From an uncultured Prevotellaceae bacterium (GTDB taxonomy: Bacteria; Bacteroidota; Bacteroidia; Bacteroidales; Bacteroidaceae), in contig CACYRB010000002.1 in assembly GCA_902776685.1 (NCBI GenBank), forward strand, positions 1 through 64,000: DNA of 64,000 bases. The letters run 5' to 3'. Made by a program: the position numbers and the translations under genes. Positions 15,322 through 25,243 of the stretch are shown one piece after another; positions within the stretch are counted from its first letter, which is position 1, and each line of letters begins with the position of its first letter. Under the pieces are notes generated by a model. The model did not search any database, had not been told where the DNA came from, and worked only from the letters and a program-made list of their open reading frames with translations.

Positions 15322-18087
15322 ATGAAAAATAAGCTATTTCTTCTTGATGCCTATGCGCTCATCTATCGCGCCTACTATGCCTTCATCAAGAACCCACGCA
15401 TCAACTCAAAAGGTTTCAACACCTCCGCCGTCATGGGCTTCATGAACACGCTCAACGAGATACTCACCAAAGAGCAGCCCACCCACCTCGGCGTGGCTTT
15501 CGACCACGGCAAGACATTTCGCGACGAGGCTTTCCCACAATACAAGGCCCAGCGCGAAGAGACTCCCGAGGACATCCGCCGCTCGGTGCCCGTCATCAAG
15601 CAGATACTCGAGGCCATGCACATACCCGTCTTGCAGGTTGACGGCTTCGAGGCCGACGACGTCATCGGCACCCTCGCCACGAAAGCCGGACAGGCCGACA
15701 TAGAGACATACATGCTCACGCCCGACAAAGACTACGGGCAGCTGGTGCGCGACAACGTGTTCCAGTTCCGTCCCCGTCATGGCGGCGGCTACGAGAAGAT
15801 GGGACCGGCCGAGGTTTGTCAGAAATATGCCATTTCATCGACCACTCAGGTCATTGACCTGCTGGCACTCATGGGCGACTCGGCCGACAATTTCCCCGGT
15901 TGTCCGGGCGTCGGTGAAAAGACAGCCGTGAAACTTATCGGCGAGTTTGGCGACGTAGAAACCCTCCTCTCCCACTCCGATCAGGTGAAAGGAAAACTTC
16001 GCGAGAAAATCGAGAACGCCGTCGACGATATCAAGATGTCGAAATTTCTGGCCACCATCCGCACCGATGTGCCCATCGACCTCGATATGGAAAAATTGAA
16101 AATTTCCGACCCCGACGAAACCAAACTCGAAGAAATTTTCTCCGAACTTGAATTCAAGACCCTGTTAAGCAAGTTTGTTAAAAAAAATATAAAACCGCAA
16201 AAAACTGATAATTTACAACTCGATTTTTTTGAAAATTTTGCGCCCGAGCGGTCGGACGATTCAAAATTTTTAAAAAATAAGGGGGTTAAATCGACCCCTC
16301 ACGAGTATCATCTCATTGAGAATCAAGAAGATGCAGCGAAAATTTGCCAAAAATTTCTGTCAGAAAAAATTCTCGTTTTAGACACGGAAACCACCAGTTT
16401 GGCTCCGATTGATGCCGAATTGGTCGGTTTGAGCTTCTCGGTGAAGGAACACGAAGCCTACTACGTCGCCATTCCCGAAAATCGTGACGAGGCCCAACGG
16501 ATGGTCGACATTTTCCGTCCGCTCTACGAAAACGATCAGATTTTGAAAATCGGACAGAACATCAAATACGACCTCGAGGTATTGTCGCGCTATGGCATCG
16601 AGCTGCGAGGTCCCATGTTCGACACCATGCTTGCCCACTATCTCATCCAACCCGAGCTGCGCCACAACATGGACTACATGGCCGAGACGCTGCTGGGCTA
16701 TGAGACCATCCACATCGACGAGCTCATCGGCCCGCGCGGAAAGCACCAGCGCTCCATGCGCGACCTCAAGCCCGCCGAGGTCTACGAATATGCCTGCGAA
16801 GACGCCGACATCACCCTGCAGCTCTACAACGTGCTGCTGCCCAAGCTGAAGGAGGTAGGTGCCGAACAGCTGTTCTACGACATCGAGATGCCGCTCGTGC
16901 CCATCCTTGCCGAGATGGAGATGCACGGCGTGCGCATCGACACCGAGTCGCTGGCCGAGACCTCGCGCCTCTTCACCCAGCGCATGCACGACCTCGAAGC
17001 CGAGATCTACGAGCAGGCCGGACAACAGTTCAACATCGCCTCGCCGAAGCAGGTGGGCGACATCCTGTTCGGACAGATGAAGATTGTCGACAAGCCCAAG
17101 AAGACCAAGACCGGCCAATACGTCACCTCCGAGGAAGTGCTGCAACAGCTCAAGGGCAAGCACCCCATCGTGGCCAACATCCTGGCTCACCGCGGACTGA
17201 AGAAACTGCTTGGCACCTATGTCGACGCCCTGCCCAAGCTCATCAACCCCCGCACCGGACACATCCACACCTCGTTCAACCAGGCCGTCACAGCCACCGG
17301 CCGACTCTCCTCGTCGGACCCCAACCTGCAAAACATCCCCGTGCGAGGCGAGGACGGCAAGGAGATTCGCAAGTGTTTCATCCCCGACGAGGGCTGTCTC
17401 TTCTTCTCGGCTGACTACAGTCAGATAGAGCTGCGCGTGATGGCCCACCTGTCGAAAGACGAGAACATGATTCGCGCCTTCCGCGAAGGCCACGACATCC
17501 ACGCCGCCACCGCCGCCCGCGTCTATAAGAAAGACATTGCCGACGTGACACGCGACGAGCGCACCAAGGCCAAACGCGCCAACTTCGGCATCATCTACGG
17601 CATCACCGTTTTCGGACTTGCCGAGCGTCTCGACATCTCACGCGACGAGTCGCGCCAGCTCATCGACGGCTACTTCGAGACCTTCCCGCAGGTGCACGAC
17701 TATATGGAACAGTCCAAGCAGACCGCCCGCGAGCACGGCTATGCCGAGACCCTGTTCCACCGTCGCCGCTATCTGCCCGACATCAACTCCCACAACGCCG
17801 TCGTGCGCAATTTTGCCGAGCGCAACGCCATCAACGCACCCATACAAGGCTCAGCTGCCGACATCATCAAGGTGGCGATGATACGCATCTACCGCCGCAT
17901 GAAGGCCGAGGGCCTACGCTCAAAGATGATACTCCAAGTACACGACGAACTCAACTTCTCCGTCGTGCCCGAAGAGAAGAGTAGGGTAGAGCAGCTTGTG
18001 CTCGAAGAGATGCAGGCCGCCTATCCCCTCGCCGTACCCCTCATCGCCGACGCAGGGTGGGGCACCAACTGGCTCGAAGCCCACTAA
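15322..18087 (+). CDS. polA: DNA polymerase I
   Basis: Encodes 921 residues, full length. It is used for Okazaki-fragment processing and repair synthesis. The N-terminal 5'-3' nuclease (residues 1-290; FLLDAYALIYRAYYAF, DADDVIGTLA-type Asp cluster) is followed by a 3'-5' exonuclease domain in which the catalytic Asp/Glu residues appear intact (LVLDTETTSL near 352; YACEDADITL near 493), so proofreading is probably active. The polymerase domain has motif A (SADYSQIELRVMAHLS), the O helix (RTKAKRANFGIIYGI) and motif C (MILQVHDELNFSV). There is an AT-rich linker with low-complexity coding near residues 285-330. It is divergent from the prenyl synthase gene. Confidence 0.97.
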   Translation: MKNKLFLLDAYALIYRAYYAFIKNPRINSKGFNTSAVMGFMNTLNEILTKEQPTHLGVAFDHGKTFRDEAFPQYKAQREETPEDIRRSVPVIKQILEAMHIPVLQVDGFEADDVIGTLATKAGQADIETYMLTPDKDYGQLVRDNVFQFRPRHGGGYEKMGPAEVCQKYAISSTTQVIDLLALMGDSADNFPGCPGVGEKTAVKLIGEFGDVETLLSHSDQVKGKLREKIENAVDDIKMSKFLATIRTDVPIDLDMEKLKISDPDETKLEEIFSELEFKTLLSKFVKKNIKPQKTDNLQLDFFENFAPERSDDSKFLKNKGVKSTPHEYHLIENQEDAAKICQKFLSEKILVLDTETTSLAPIDAELVGLSFSVKEHEAYYVAIPENRDEAQRMVDIFRPLYENDQILKIGQNIKYDLEVLSRYGIELRGPMFDTMLAHYLIQPELRHNMDYMAETLLGYETIHIDELIGPRGKHQRSMRDLKPAEVYEYACEDADITLQLYNVLLPKLKEVGAEQLFYDIEMPLVPILAEMEMHGVRIDTESLAETSRLFTQRMHDLEAEIYEQAGQQFNIASPKQVGDILFGQMKIVDKPKKTKTGQYVTSEEVLQQLKGKHPIVANILAHRGLKKLLGTYVDALPKLINPRTGHIHTSFNQAVTATGRLSSSDPNLQNIPVRGEDGKEIRKCFIPDEGCLFFSADYSQIELRVMAHLSKDENMIRAFREGHDIHAATAARVYKKDIADVTRDERTKAKRANFGIIYGITVFGLAERLDISRDESRQLIDGYFETFPQVHDYMEQSKQTAREHGYAETLFHRRRYLPDINSHNAVVRNFAERNAINAPIQGSAADIIKVAMIRIYRRMKAEGLRSKMILQVHDELNFSVVPEEKSRVEQLVLEEMQAAYPLAVPLIADAGWGTNWLEAH

Positions 18088-18250
18088 GAGTGTGCGCAAA
18101 AAACATTGCAATCTACGAATCGAAAGCATCATAAAACATTACATTATTAAATTATATTCAGCCGTGTGAAAACAATATTTCGACACAGCTCTCGTTACAT
18201 ATAGTAGAAGTAGAAAATGTACTAATCAAGTATTCTTATATACGGCCAAT

Positions 18251-19585
18251 ATGGAAAACAAAAATCGTTTTGCTCTTTTAAGAAGATACTTCGCGCTATT
18301 GTTCTTCCTTGCCCTTTGTTATCAAACATACGGACAAGGGCATTTCCATATTGAGGGGAAGATTATAGATAAAGCTAATAATGATGGTAGTTTTGTCATG
18401 CTGGACTTACCATTGGCAAACAAAATGAAAAAAGGGAAGGTTAAAAACGGAAAGTTTACCATAAAAGGAAAGGTGAACTTCCCTGAGCGATGTTTTCTTT
18501 CATGGAAAAATAATGATACCGAAATGGTATTAGAACGGGGATTATATCATGTAAGCATAACAGGAGATAGCATAGATATCTCAACGAACAGTAATTTACA
18601 CAATACTTATTATCAATATTTCGAGAAAGCGGACAGCATCAAACAACAACTATGGAGAAGTAACCGCAACGATTTCCTCACATTGCTTTTCATGTCACGC
18701 ATATGCGAACTCTCGTTCTGGCAGTATTGGGATGACTTTTGGTCTCTTCCAGAATCAACCAAGAAATCACCATTAGGCAAGTTTGTCTACCAACGTCTTA
18801 TAGACGACTTAAATGCCCAGAAGTCCGAAACATACTTCTCTACGATATATTCACCGACAGAACGCACAAAAATGTTGACGGCTTTGAATCGGAAGAACCA
18901 TGCCAAACCTGTTGCACCGGGGCACTATTATATTTACGGGACAGTTGACAATTCGTTTGCGCCAGACAAAGCATCGCTCTATGAGGGGAGTACCGTCACC
19001 ATCAAGATGGCATATCACGGAAAACCACTCAAAGCGACCATAAACAAATACGGCGAGTTTCGATTCAAGGGCAAGGCTAAGTACCCACAAAAATGTTACA
19101 TCTACTATGGCGGAACCATTCAGGCATTAATACTCGACAATGCAGAATACAACTTAAATATCCGCATGGAAGAGACAGCAACCGATGGCTTACGATATAT
19201 CGGTAATCTTACTACCGACAGCCATATTCATAACACATACTTCGACTGGTCCATTGAGAACAAAAAAGCATTAGAACAGATGGACAGCCTGCGTGACCAA
19301 CTCAAGACAGCAACGAACCATGAGGCGCAACAAATACGCCAAACCATGAGTGAGCTGGCCAATTCAATCGATAGTTCTATCTACGAAAAATGCAAGGAAG
19401 TCAGCGACAAACACCTTGTCCCTCTTTTTCTTTTACGTTTATACAATATGTCTTACGACAAGTGCTTTCCAATTTTTGAAAGTCTGCCTATAGAGGTAAA
19501 ATTATCGCCCACTGGGAAATATCTGCAAAAAACCATACTGTCTTATAAAAATGCCGGGCAGGTGCAATATAAATTAACTAAATAG
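18251..19585 (+). CDS. Secreted protein with two DUF4369-like domains
   Basis: Encodes 444 residues with a signal peptide (to about residue 29, CYQTYGQ). The body is an internal duplication: a beta domain (FHIEGKIIDKANNDGSFVMLDLP...GKFTIKGKVNFPERCFL) followed by a helical part, then a second copy (YYIYGTVDNSF...GEFRFKGKAKYPQKCYI) with another helical part. This resembles DUF4369, which in Bacteroidetes usually precedes a thioredoxin-like domain; no thioredoxin CxxC domain is present here. It is clearly AT-richer than polA upstream. It ends 13 nt before the next gene, an outer-membrane protein, so the two are likely cotranscribed. Confidence 0.72.
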   Translation: MENKNRFALLRRYFALLFFLALCYQTYGQGHFHIEGKIIDKANNDGSFVMLDLPLANKMKKGKVKNGKFTIKGKVNFPERCFLSWKNNDTEMVLERGLYHVSITGDSIDISTNSNLHNTYYQYFEKADSIKQQLWRSNRNDFLTLLFMSRICELSFWQYWDDFWSLPESTKKSPLGKFVYQRLIDDLNAQKSETYFSTIYSPTERTKMLTALNRKNHAKPVAPGHYYIYGTVDNSFAPDKASLYEGSTVTIKMAYHGKPLKATINKYGEFRFKGKAKYPQKCYIYYGGTIQALILDNAEYNLNIRMEETATDGLRYIGNLTTDSHIHNTYFDWSIENKKALEQMDSLRDQLKTATNHEAQQIRQTMSELANSIDSSIYEKCKEVSDKHLVPLFLLRLYNMSYDKCFPIFESLPIEVKLSPTGKYLQKTILSYKNAGQVQYKLTK

Positions 19586-19598
19586 CGTTATTAATAGC

Positions 19599-22574
19599 AT
19601 GGATAGACATAATAGCATGGATAGACGAACGGTAAACGGGGCAAGACTCCTTACGGTTTTCTTATTGGCTATGGCCTTCACACAGGTCACGGCACAGGAC
19701 AATGCGTCAAAACGGAAAGTCACGCTGAAGGGTGAGGTTGTCAATGCTGCTACCAACAAGGCCATTCACAATCCATTCTCGAAAGAAAAGACCGAGGCAC
19801 CCAAAATCGTCCTGCTTTCATCCGACAGCACCGAGATTGACAGTGCAAAAATCGATTTCAGGACAGAATGGCCTTCCATGAAAATTACAAACATATTTGA
19901 GTTTTACGTTCCCGCACAGTCGGCTAGTTACATCATCAAGGCTACGCATCCCGACTTCGAGACAACCTACTTGCCCTACGAACTGGAGGTGTCAGGGCGC
20001 AACCCGCAATATGAACTGCCCGTGCTCCGCATGAAACGTCCGCCGAGAGAAGACATCGACGGCGGAGACCTCGGCGAAGTGGTGGTGAAGGCCACGAGGC
20101 TGAAGATGGTGTGGCGCGGCGATACGCTCGTCTACAATGCCGATGCCTTCAACCTGCCTGAAGGCTCCATGCTCGACGCGCTCATCCGCCAGTTGCCCGG
20201 TGCCGAGCTGAACAGTCAGGGCGAGATTAAGGTGAACGGCCGCAAGGTGGACGAGCTGACGCTCAACGGCAAGGACTTTTTCAAGAACAACAAGAAAATG
20301 ATGCTGGAGAACCTGCCGAGCTATGTGGTGAAAAACATCAAGGTATTCAACAAAACCACCGAGCGCAGCCAGTGGAGCGGCTACGACGTGGAGGACAAAA
20401 TCTACTCGATGGACGTGGTGCTCAAGCGCGACTACAACACGGGCATGATGGGCAATGCCGACATCGGCGCCGGCACCAGCGACCGCTATGCTGCCCGCGC
20501 CTTCGGCATGCGCTATACCAACAACTCGCGCCTGACGCTTTTCACCAACATCAACAACCTGAACAACGAGGACAGGGCCATGGGCGAAGGCGAGTGGTTC
20601 TCCTTCAACACCCCCAGCGGACGACAGACCACGCGCATCATTGGCGGCGACCTGACCATCGACGAGAAAGACGGACGATGGAAAGAAACAACTATGTTCT
20701 CTCTGAAATGGAACCGCAACGACGACGAAACGCGCTCAGCCACTGAGCAGTATCTGACTTCGGGCACCGTCTTCGGACGCAACGAAAACCTCAACCGCCT
20801 ACGCCAGATAGAAGTCGGCGTTTACAATCAATTCACTCTGAAAAAACCGATATGGCTGCAAAACGACTTCTGGGTCGGCCACAGACGCAACGACGCCAAC
20901 AGCTTCTTGCGCAGCGGCACCGCCGACCAGAGCCTTGCAGGATTCGGCGACGTGAGCAGCACGCTCGACTCCATCTTCCTTTCCACGCTCAACCCCGACC
21001 TGCAGACACGGCTCATCAACCGACAGCACATGCGCGGTATGGACAAGACCACGGCAACCTCCCTAAACGACAATCTCGACATGTCGTTCAAGATGAAGTC
21101 GGGCGACGAATTGCTTTTCTATGCCTCAGGCGAATATAACTACACCAACACCAAGGCATATTCCCAGCAAGACGTCAACTACTTCCGCGTCGCCGACAGC
21201 GACCTTGCCCACAACCGCTACAACGACTCGCCCGTCAAGCGTGGAAATTTCGACATCGCCCCGGGCTACCGTATGCGCTTTGGCAGTAACCTGACGACGA
21301 AACTCGTCTTCCGCTCCAAAATCATGACTCGCTCTGAAGAGAAGAACCACTACCGCCTCGACCTGCTGCCCGGCTGGGGCAACAACGGGGAGCATCCCAT
21401 GGGCTCGCTGCCCAGCAACCGCAACGAGATGCTGGCAGCCCTCGATGCCACCAACACCTACCGCCTGACGGCACAGTCGTACTGGCAGTCGGGCGAGTTC
21501 CAGGCCACCTACGAACGCAACAAAAACAACTGCCGCACCTACATAGAATTCCACATGAATGCCGAATACGACTACGACCGCCTGCACTACATCGGTCAGC
21601 AGGCCGACAGCCGCATCTCGCAAGGCTATTTCCGCTTTTCGCCAGGTCTCTACGGCAGCATCAACAAGGACGACTACCGTATAAACCACCATTTCAACAT
21701 TCGCCTTACGCAGTCGCTGCCCGACCTACAGAGCAAGCTCGACATTGTCAACGATGCCAACCCGCTGGCCATCCGGCTGGGCAATCCGCATCTGAAAGGC
21801 GAGATACAGGAAAAGTTCTATTTCTCCACGCACTACAACTCGAAGAAGAGAATCAGCAACAACGCAACCGTCGAAGGCACATTCCGCCAACGCTCGCAGG
21901 CACAAGCCTATACCTACGACCCCACGACGGGCGTCTATACCTTCCGTCCCACCAACGTCAACGGCAACTGGAATATAAACCTGTCCGATTTCTTTAAATT
22001 CGACTTCGGTAAAGACCGTGTCTTCTGGTGGACGCTCACACCTTCAATAGCCTTTTCACAGAGTGTCGACATGTCGGGCATGACTGGCGACACGGAGAGC
22101 ACCCTGAGCAAGGTGCGCGCCACCACCTGGGGAACAGGAAGCGAAGTGGGTTATCAGAAAAACGGCTTGCGCATAAGCCTGTCAGGCAAAATCACCAACC
22201 AGCACGCCACAGGTAACCTGCCCACATTCGCAAAACTCAACACCCACCTCTTCACCTACGGCATGGATGCCAACTACCTCATCCCCGGCATCAAGGCAAC
22301 CCTCGACACAAACATCAAGATGTATTCGCGTCGCGGATTTGCCTCGCCCGAGATGAACCGCAACGAACTCATCTGGAACCTCTCGCTGTCGCGACAAATC
22401 TACAAGGAAATCATCGGTATGCGCTTCGAGGCCTTCGACCTGCTGCATCGGCTGAGCAACACCACCGTCATCGTGAACGGACAAGGCCGCACCGAGACCA
22501 TCACCAACACACTGCCTCGCTATGCCATGCTCCACCTCACCTTCAAACTCAACCGCCAGCCAAAGAAGCACTAA
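19599..22574 (+). CDS. Outer-membrane beta-barrel protein (TonB-receptor-like)
   Basis: Encodes 991 residues with a signal peptide to about residue 33 (AFTQVTAQ). An N-terminal carboxypeptidase-regulatory-like beta domain (~39-150) precedes a plug-like region (GEVVVKATRLKMVWRGDTLVYNADAF...GKDFFKNNKKMMLENLPSYVVKNIKVF) and a long barrel with alternating aromatic strands. This layout matches the outer-membrane beta-barrel family related to TonB-dependent transporters, lacking a SusD partner. The start region has a small duplication (ATGGATAGACATAATAGC, then ATGGATAGACGA), so initiation could be at 19599 or 19617. The substrate is unknown. A 940-nt repeat-rich gap follows. Confidence 0.82.
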   Translation: MDRHNSMDRRTVNGARLLTVFLLAMAFTQVTAQDNASKRKVTLKGEVVNAATNKAIHNPFSKEKTEAPKIVLLSSDSTEIDSAKIDFRTEWPSMKITNIFEFYVPAQSASYIIKATHPDFETTYLPYELEVSGRNPQYELPVLRMKRPPREDIDGGDLGEVVVKATRLKMVWRGDTLVYNADAFNLPEGSMLDALIRQLPGAELNSQGEIKVNGRKVDELTLNGKDFFKNNKKMMLENLPSYVVKNIKVFNKTTERSQWSGYDVEDKIYSMDVVLKRDYNTGMMGNADIGAGTSDRYAARAFGMRYTNNSRLTLFTNINNLNNEDRAMGEGEWFSFNTPSGRQTTRIIGGDLTIDEKDGRWKETTMFSLKWNRNDDETRSATEQYLTSGTVFGRNENLNRLRQIEVGVYNQFTLKKPIWLQNDFWVGHRRNDANSFLRSGTADQSLAGFGDVSSTLDSIFLSTLNPDLQTRLINRQHMRGMDKTTATSLNDNLDMSFKMKSGDELLFYASGEYNYTNTKAYSQQDVNYFRVADSDLAHNRYNDSPVKRGNFDIAPGYRMRFGSNLTTKLVFRSKIMTRSEEKNHYRLDLLPGWGNNGEHPMGSLPSNRNEMLAALDATNTYRLTAQSYWQSGEFQATYERNKNNCRTYIEFHMNAEYDYDRLHYIGQQADSRISQGYFRFSPGLYGSINKDDYRINHHFNIRLTQSLPDLQSKLDIVNDANPLAIRLGNPHLKGEIQEKFYFSTHYNSKKRISNNATVEGTFRQRSQAQAYTYDPTTGVYTFRPTNVNGNWNINLSDFFKFDFGKDRVFWWTLTPSIAFSQSVDMSGMTGDTESTLSKVRATTWGTGSEVGYQKNGLRISLSGKITNQHATGNLPTFAKLNTHLFTYGMDANYLIPGIKATLDTNIKMYSRRGFASPEMNRNELIWNLSLSRQIYKEIIGMRFEAFDLLHRLSNTTVIVNGQGRTETITNTLPRYAMLHLTFKLNRQPKKH

Positions 22575-22604
22575 GCCGCAAAGCAACAACAGCGGATGAA
22601 CACA

Positions 22605-22730
22605 GTGCTTCGCTAATGAGCAATGAGTAATGGCTGCGATGCGCCAGCCTAATTATGCATTATGAATTAAACTGATGCGCCAGCCAACTCTACACTCTAC
22701 ACTATGAACTATGCGCTAGCGCAGTGGCGT
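22605..22730. repeat. Cluster of dispersed intergenic repeat phrases
   Basis: Contains two copies of GATGCGCCAGCC, a GCTTCGCTAATGAG phrase and CTCTACACTCTACACTA. The same phrases occur near 2459 and, in reverse orientation, near 32440-32500 and 35527-35700. No reading frame of interest is seen in 22575-23100. Confidence 0.65.
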
Positions 22731-22742
22731 GCCGCGTTAAAA

Positions 22743-22818
22743 GAAATATGTTATTTTGTTAATATGTCTTTTTGTTCTTTTGTTATTATGTCTTATTATT
22801 TACGTTAATTTGTCTTAA
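22743..22818. repeat. Degenerate inverted copies of the 44-nt tandem repeat
   Basis: GTTATTTTGTTAATATGTCTTT and GTTATTATGTCTTATT-type stretches are imperfect reverse complements of the AAAGACAAATTAACATAATAAC unit repeated at 23237-23412. Confidence 0.45.
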
Positions 22819-22912
22819 ATCGAAGGTGAAAATGTTAACGGATTTTGTTGAGAAAAATCTTCGTTTTAGAGAAAAAGAAGGGTGGTTTTTGGTAAAAAAT
22901 AGGGTTGTTTTT

Positions 22913-22996
22913 AAAAAGGTATGGTTTTTTGGTCATAAAGGATACCTTTATCGGTCATAAAGCATACCTTTTTCGAGCAAAAAGGGTACCTTTTTT
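22913..22996. repeat. Repeated AAAGG/TACCTTT motif cluster
   Basis: Successive segments AAAAAGGTATGG, GGTCATAAAGGATACCTTT, GGTCATAAAGCATACCTTTTT and AAAAAGGGTACCTTTTTT form several overlapping short inverted repeats. No gene is present; it could be a regulator-binding region or a repeat remnant. Confidence 0.5.
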
Positions 22997-23236
22997 GCCA
23001 GAATAATTAAAGGTTACGAGCTGCTTTCGTCGGTTTGAGGCGGTTAGAAATTGCACACTCGCTTCTCAACGAGACCCCCAACCCCCTAATTTAGGGGGCT
23101 AAGCAATTGCACACGCGTGCTTGAAAAATTCACGACCACGGGAAAATTATTTTCAAAGAACGCAGAATTGGTGTTAAAACGAATCGTTGAATTGCAAAAA
23201 AATGTAAACAAATCAGACACATTAACAGGGGGGAAA

Positions 23237-23412
23237 AGACAGATTAACAAAATAACTATCTCGGCCACAGATGAACAAAAAAGACAAATTAACATAATAA
23301 CAGTCTCGGCCACAGATGAACAAAAAGACAAATTAACATAATAACTTTCTTGTCCACAGATGAACAAAAAGACAAATTAACATAATAACTATCTTGGCCA
23401 CGAATGAAGAAA
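23237..23412 (+). repeat. Four tandem repeats of ~44 nt
   Basis: Four consecutive units begin AGACAAATTAACATAATAAC and end CGGCCACAGATGAACAAAA, with few mismatches; the last is more diverged. They sit just upstream of the ECF sigma promoter. There are no unique spacers, so this is not a CRISPR array. Confidence 0.8.
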
Positions 23413-23425
23413 GTTTAGCTAAAGT

Positions 23426-23456
23426 ATTGCGGTATTCAGGTTATTTTGTATTTTTG
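23426..23456 (+). promoter_or_regulatory. Promoter of the sigma/anti-sigma operon
   Basis: TATTTTTG (23449-23456) is a good -7 box; ATTG at 23426-23429, 19 nt upstream, is a weak -33 box. It lies about 60 nt before the sigma gene. Confidence 0.55.
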
Positions 23457-23482
23457 CAGAAGTTATTCGTTGTTAGCAACAG

Positions 23483-23521
23483 ATGAATGAGGAAAAATTG
23501 ATAGAACTTAACAGCAGATGA
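23483..23521 (+). CDS. 12-codon leader ORF overlapping the sigma start
   Basis: The short frame encodes MNEEKLIELNSR and its TGA overlaps the sigma factor ATG (ATGA). Its first codons duplicate those of the sigma gene (MSEEELIER), including the preceding CAGATG. It could be a translationally coupled leader, or simply the relic of a short tandem duplication. Confidence 0.35.
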   Translation: MNEEKLIELNSR

Positions 23522-24111
23522 GTGAGGAAGAATTGATAGAACGGCTGTCCAAAGGCTCGGAACAGGCATTGGGCTCAGCCTACGACAATTATGCGAGGCA
23601 ATTGTTGTCGTATGCGTTCTCCTATACGAAGTCGAAGGAGGATAGTGAGGAAATCGTTCAGGATGCTTTTCTCTCGCTGTGGATGCATCGTGACGAACTT
23701 CGCAATCGAGAGTCGCTTCGTCCTTTCCTATTCACGGTGGTGCGCCATCGCATCATTGACTTGTTGCGCCAGCGGATGAAGAGTGTGGTTTTCGAAGACT
23801 ATTTGCTTTCGTCCGATTGTCTGTCGACCCATGATGGCAGTATCGACTTTGACGAGTATTTAGAGATTGTTCGTCAGTCCATAGGCCAGCTTCCTCCTGC
23901 TCAGCGTCGCATTCTTCGGATGTCGAAGTTTGAGGGAAAGAGCAACCGAGAGATTGCCGAAGCCCTTTCTGTGAGTGAGAAAACCGTAAAGAATCAGTTG
24001 TCGCTTGGCAACAAGGCTCTGCGTGCTGTCATCAAGCGTTTTTTAACAATTGTTGGTATTTTTTATATTCTTTCGCATGTGCCTTTCGCTCTTTTTTCTC
24101 GTCTTATTTAA
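23518..24111 (+). CDS. ECF-type RNA polymerase sigma-70 factor
   Basis: Encodes 197 residues. Region 2 (residues ~20-75, LLSYAFSYTKSKEDSEEIVQ) binds core polymerase and the -10 element; region 4 (~124-172, LPPAQRRILRMSKFEGKSNR then a helix-turn-helix, IAEALSVSEKTVKNQL) binds the -35. A short hydrophobic tail (IVGIFYILSHVPFALF) follows, which may touch the membrane. It is directly followed by a FecR anti-sigma gene (3 nt after its stop) and then SusC with an STN domain, the standard trans-envelope arrangement by which outer-membrane glycan binding releases the sigma factor to switch on the locus. Confidence 0.95.
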   Translation: MSEEELIERLSKGSEQALGSAYDNYARQLLSYAFSYTKSKEDSEEIVQDAFLSLWMHRDELRNRESLRPFLFTVVRHRIIDLLRQRMKSVVFEDYLLSSDCLSTHDGSIDFDEYLEIVRQSIGQLPPAQRRILRMSKFEGKSNREIAEALSVSEKTVKNQLSLGNKALRAVIKRFLTIVGIFYILSHVPFALFSRLI

Positions 24112-24114
24112 TGA

Positions 24115-25101
24115 ATGGAAACTATGGAACTAATAGAGAAATACAAGAACGGTAGCATGACTGCAGAGGAGTTTGAGCAGTTGCGGTCGTTGGTGGAGCG
24201 TTGTTCAGACGACGAGCTGCTGAACGTGCTTTCCGCTGATGCTGACGCTGGTCTCGACGGCTCGCCTTTTGGTGATGCCGATGTTCTTCGCATGAAAGAT
24301 GAGTTGATGCTTCGTGTGAAGACGAATACTGCGTCTCAGAACCGTTCCTCGCGCGTGTCAACCTTATATAAGTACATCTCTCGTGCTGCTGTTCTGTTGC
24401 TTCCGCTTTTCATATTTGCCACAGTCTTCCTCTATCACCAGTATACGTCGAAGTCTGACGACATTGTTTGCGTCACGACAGCCAGTGGAGAGAGAGCCAG
24501 CGTGACGCTTCCCGACGGTACCGTTGTTCAACTCAATTCCCTTTCGTCGTTGACTTATCGGGCGGGTGATTTATTTTCGTCACAACGTCAAGTTGACTTT
24601 TCGGGCGAAGCCTATTTCGATGTAGCCCACAAGGATAATTCTACGTTTCAGGTTCGGGGAACCGACTACCTGGTGACCGTCCACGGTACGTCATTCAACC
24701 TGACCGACACGAAGGCCGACAAAGTGATTGTGGCGTTAGACAGCGGCGCCGTCAGCTTTGCGGCTATTCCTGGCGACAGTCGTGTCGACATGAAGCCTGG
24801 CGACATCTCGGTCCTTCATCGTGACACTCGACTCATCACAACCACTCATCAAGGCGACCTTCGCGGTGTGTCGTCGTGGAAGTCGGGCGAGTTGTCGCTC
24901 CGTCATGTGCCATTGTCAGTATTGTTCCAGCGGCTGTCTGATATTTATGGCATCGATGTCGACCTCCGCATCAATCCTGACACCAGCGGCACCTTCACGG
25001 GTGTGCTTCCTACGGGCAACCTCAACGAGGCCCTCGATATTATCGAGCAGCTCTATCACATAAAGTGTACCGTCGACGGGAAGAGCATCATCGTTGAATA
25101 G
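24115..25101 (+). CDS. FecR-family anti-sigma factor
   Basis: Encodes 328 residues. A cytoplasmic N-terminal part (~1-80) precedes one membrane segment (AVLLLPLFIFATVFLY, near 90-106), a periplasmic FecR beta domain (~120-230; TLPDGTVVQLNSLSSLTY, GEAYFDVAHKDNSTFQVRG, VHGTSFNL) and a C-terminal DUF4974/STN-like domain (~258-325). The N-terminal part should hold the sigma factor; the periplasmic part should contact the STN domain of the SusC protein encoded next. The gene starts 3 nt after the sigma stop and is translationally close-coupled. The C-terminal domain is the one that in this family pairs with transporter N-termini. Confidence 0.94.
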   Translation: METMELIEKYKNGSMTAEEFEQLRSLVERCSDDELLNVLSADADAGLDGSPFGDADVLRMKDELMLRVKTNTASQNRSSRVSTLYKYISRAAVLLLPLFIFATVFLYHQYTSKSDDIVCVTTASGERASVTLPDGTVVQLNSLSSLTYRAGDLFSSQRQVDFSGEAYFDVAHKDNSTFQVRGTDYLVTVHGTSFNLTDTKADKVIVALDSGAVSFAAIPGDSRVDMKPGDISVLHRDTRLITTTHQGDLRGVSSWKSGELSLRHVPLSVLFQRLSDIYGIDVDLRINPDTSGTFTGVLPTGNLNEALDIIEQLYHIKCTVDGKSIIVE

Positions 25102-25132
25102 AGCAGGGCGGTACCACGAATTCTTTGCATGC

Positions 25133-25230
25133 AAAGCGTACTAAAGAAACGATTACTTCGCAAGCGAAGCGTACTGAAGAAACGATTTACTCGAATTGCA
25201 CGAAACGTACTGAAGAAACGATTACATTAG
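25133..25230 (+). repeat. Three tandem ~35-nt repeats
   Basis: Units built on AAGCGTACTGAAGAAACGATTAC occur at about 25134, 25167 and 25203. A 109-codon frame crosses them, but its composition is that of the repeat and it is not considered a gene. Confidence 0.7.
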
Positions 25231-25243
25231 CGCAGCGCAGTGA

